34,151 bases of DNA from Oligoflexia bacterium (GTDB lineage Bacteria > Bdellovibrionota > UBA1018 > CAIPTA01): positions 1 to 34,151 of the forward strand of contig JAMLID010000032.1 of assembly GCA_023954355.1 (NCBI GenBank), written 5' to 3'. The translations under genes and the position numbers were made by a program. Shown here in pieces: positions 32,435-34,151 of the stretch (position 1 is its first letter; each line of letters begins with the position of its first letter). The notes under the pieces are model-generated. The model saw nothing but the letters and a program-made list of their open reading frames with translations. It ran no database searches and had not been told where the DNA came from.

Positions 32435-33487
32435 TTAATGATGTTCTGCCGGTGGAGGATTTTGTGTAAAATCGACTCCAATTTGTGCTGCAAAAGAATC
32501 TCTACCCTTATCGCCATTTTGCTCAGTCCAAACATAATCATAGATTGAACTTGGGTCAGGAAAAGCCTCTTTCTGAACTTGTTTATAGGCATCCGTAATT
32601 TTCTTTAAAGCTGCATCATGAACAGATTTAATCTGATCTTTATTCATAACTTTTTGCTTAATCAATTTTTCTTCAAAAACATCTATGCAATCCTCTTCGT
32701 TCCATCGAGGAGCACCAGAAGCCGAAGAGTGTCCATATAAGCGACTCACACTTATTTCTAATAAGAAAGGCTTACGTTCTTTTCGAACATAATTCATGGC
32801 ACTTTCTAAACCTTCCCAAGCTTCAAATACATCGTTACCGTTAATCACAGCATTTTTGATTCCAAAAGCAGTTCCACGATCAGAGATGTATTTTTCACCG
32901 TGCTGGCCTTCCCAAGGAGTAGAAATTCCGTATCGATTATTTGTAACAATCATTAATAAAGGCAATTCTCCTGCGGGTCTGCTTGACCAAACCAACGCAC
33001 TAGCAAAATCACCTTCTGCTGTACCAGCATCACCACCAGTTACAACGGTAATCCCTTTACAACCCGCCTCTCTTTGTGCGTGAGCTGTACCTAAGGATTG
33101 TAAATACTGTGGCTCAATACAAGAAAATACAGGAACCACATTCCATTTTTTAATAGCATAGTGGTTTACGAAATTTCGCCCGCCAGAATAGGGGTCTGTA
33201 GAAACGGCTCTCATCTGGCGAATAGAATCAATCGACTCACCACCCATAGCTAAAATAGTCGCACTGGCTCTATAATGTAGGTGCAAAAAGTCATGCTGAA
33301 TGCCTTGGCCTTTATTAATTAACATTCCAAAAGGAATCGCAAAGGCTTCTTCTCCAGGGCCACCTATCCAAAAGTATCCCTCACCCGCTTTATTCATTTT
33401 AATCAAGCGCTCTTCCAAAATTCTAGCTTCTACCATCAAAGCGTGAATTTCTCGGAGCTTTTCAGGACTTAATTTTTTACCTGCCAT
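32435..33487 (-). CDS. 2-oxoacid dehydrogenase E1 component, alpha subunit
   Basis: The ATG at 33487, with AGGAG five bases upstream, gives 350 residues; the frame is open to 33520. The thiamine-diphosphate motif is present as 'GGDAGTAEGDF' followed about 25 residues later by 'NNRYGIST', with 'GNDVFEAWEGL' after it. 'DPYSGGRNFVNHYAIKKWN' and 'SRLYGHSSASGAPRW' look nearer to branched-chain oxoacid dehydrogenases than to pyruvate dehydrogenase, but the usual HS-x-SDD loop reads HSSASGA. It heads a two-gene unit with E1 beta; E2 and E3 are encoded 2-5 kb away on the same strand. Confidence 0.9.
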   Translation of the reverse strand: MAGKKLSPEKLREIHALMVEARILEERLIKMNKAGEGYFWIGGPGEEAFAIPFGMLINKGQGIQHDFLHLHYRASATILAMGGESIDSIRQMRAVSTDPYSGGRNFVNHYAIKKWNVVPVFSCIEPQYLQSLGTAHAQREAGCKGITVVTGGDAGTAEGDFASALVWSSRPAGELPLLMIVTNNRYGISTPWEGQHGEKYISDRGTAFGIKNAVINGNDVFEAWEGLESAMNYVRKERKPFLLEISVSRLYGHSSASGAPRWNEEDCIDVFEEKLIKQKVMNKDQIKSVHDAALKKITDAYKQVQKEAFPDPSSIYDYVWTEQNGDKGRDSFAAQIGVDFTQNPPPAEHH

Positions 33488-33622
33488 ATGGTCTCCTACG
33501 TTTTCCAAACAATTCATCACCAGTTCAAATCAATTCTTCTTCGCTAATGTCACGATTAAAAGTGTCGATTAGGAAAAAATCGATTTTTTCTTAAACGAAT
33601 CAATCAACTTGGTCTTATTTGA

Positions 33623-33647
33623 TTACACCATTTTAGCCTTGGTGTAA
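33623..33647. promoter_or_regulatory. Inverted repeat TTACACC-N11-GGTGTAA between divergent genes
   Basis: Perfect 7-bp arms lie 22 bases before the ldcA start and 135 bases before the E1 alpha start. The arm centres are 18 bases apart, so this may be an operator or an RNA hairpin in the ldcA leader. Confidence 0.4.
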
Positions 33648-33669
33648 CCTAAAAGGTGAAGGGGTTTTT

Positions 33670-34151
33670 ATGCGTAGCAAAAAAATTTTCGCTAAGCCAC
33701 ATGGACGCTGGGTAGGCATTGCCGCCTCTAGCACTCTTGTGGATAAAAAGCTTTTGCTTGATGGTCTTGAGCTCTTTTCTGAATGGGATTGCATCAGCAC
33801 CTATAGTGAAATGATATTTCAACGATTTCGCTCTATGGCTGGCTCTGATTTAAGTCGCACGAAAAATATCGAGCATCTTTTAAAAAATAAAAATGTAGGA
33901 ACACTTTGGTTTGCTAGAGGTGGGTATGGAGCAACGCGGCTATTGCCAATTTTTGAAGAAAAAAAATTGGCCTCTCTACTTAAAAAAGATCCAAAACTTT
34001 TAATTGGATTTTCTGACGTTACCGCTATTCATCTTTATTTTTATAAAAAACTTAAACTGCCAAGCTTACATGCCCCCATGCCTGCCACTAAATCGTGGGG
34101 AGGCATGCCGCTTAAAACCAAAGAACTTTTGCGTACATTTATGGAGGGTAG
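33670..34151 (+). CDS. ldcA: LD-carboxypeptidase (peptidase S66), partial at window end
   Basis: The frame starts at the ATG at 33670 and runs 160 codons to the window edge, so the C-terminal half, with the catalytic Glu and His, is missing. The S66 N-terminal signature is clear: 'ARGGYGATRLLP' (82-93), 'PKLLIGFSDVTAIHLY' (108-123) with the likely nucleophile Ser115, and 'SLHAPM' (about 134-139). LdcA removes the terminal D-Ala from murein tetrapeptides during cytoplasmic peptidoglycan recycling, and no signal peptide is seen. A purine-rich AAGGGG ribosome binding site precedes the start. It is divergent from the E1 alpha gene. Confidence 0.88.
   Translation, partial: MRSKKIFAKPHGRWVGIAASSTLVDKKLLLDGLELFSEWDCISTYSEMIFQRFRSMAGSDLSRTKNIEHLLKNKNVGTLWFARGGYGATRLLPIFEEKKLASLLKKDPKLLIGFSDVTAIHLYFYKKLKLPSLHAPMPATKSWGGMPLKTKELLRTFMEG

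Noticed and set aside
1..34151. CRISPR array, insertion sequence, prophage, tRNA or known defence system
   Set aside because: I saw no regularly spaced repeats, transposase, integrase, tRNA-like cloverleaf or recognised defence genes on either strand.

Overview
The window looks like an AT-rich chromosome segment from a Bdellovibrionota bacterium (Bdellovibrio and like organisms). The signs are a TIGR02147-family regulator, a RelA/SpoT-like protein of a family I associate with Bdellovibrio and myxobacteria, an FHA-GGDEF protein closely resembling Bdellovibrio DgcB, many secreted orphan proteins, and flagellar sigma-28 type promoters in front of accessory genes. No tRNA, rRNA, CRISPR array, insertion sequence or phage module was seen. 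No gene-free stretch exceeds 300 bases; the longest is 1-267.

Layout. 268-3060 (minus): an orphan peptide-binding protein, then a divergent RelA/SpoT-fold protein. 3145-11364 (plus): core genes pgpA, cinA, recA, a secreted pseudo-protease/beta-helix protein, and alaS. 11411-13192 (plus): a second orphan OppA-type lipoprotein behind a hairpin that covers its ribosome binding site. 13295-14256: a small tail-anchored protein and a hemerythrin, divergently transcribed. 14320-17594 (minus): TIGR02147 regulator, a lipoprotein with an LprI-like tail, a secreted protein and a PilZ protein; the last two each have a good FliA-type promoter. 17705-19880: a small secreted protein, then a two-gene unit for a secreted alpha-helical protein and a lysozyme-like transglycosylase. 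20065-24311: a PilZ protein and a membrane protein with two GYF domains (minus), divergent from a HutG-like ureohydrolase and an FHA-GGDEF diguanylate cyclase (plus).

24316-33487 is mostly metabolic and on the minus strand. It holds a 2-oxoacid dehydrogenase E1 alpha and E1 beta pair. A plus-strand receiver protein and a small zinc-ribbon gene follow, then the block lipA, E2, lpdA, lipB, sfsA and a polyprenyl diphosphate synthase. The enzyme complex and the two enzymes that lipoylate it therefore sit together. The window ends inside an LD-carboxypeptidase gene (plus).

How parts may work together (inference). Two PilZ proteins, a DgcB-like cyclase and a GYF membrane protein suggest c-di-GMP control of motility or prey attack. 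FliA promoters on a PilZ gene and a secreted protein gene fit attack-phase expression. The lysozyme-like enzyme, the LprI-like lipoprotein and LdcA concern peptidoglycan, and the first two could act at the predator-prey envelope interface. All assignments are by eye; no searches were run.
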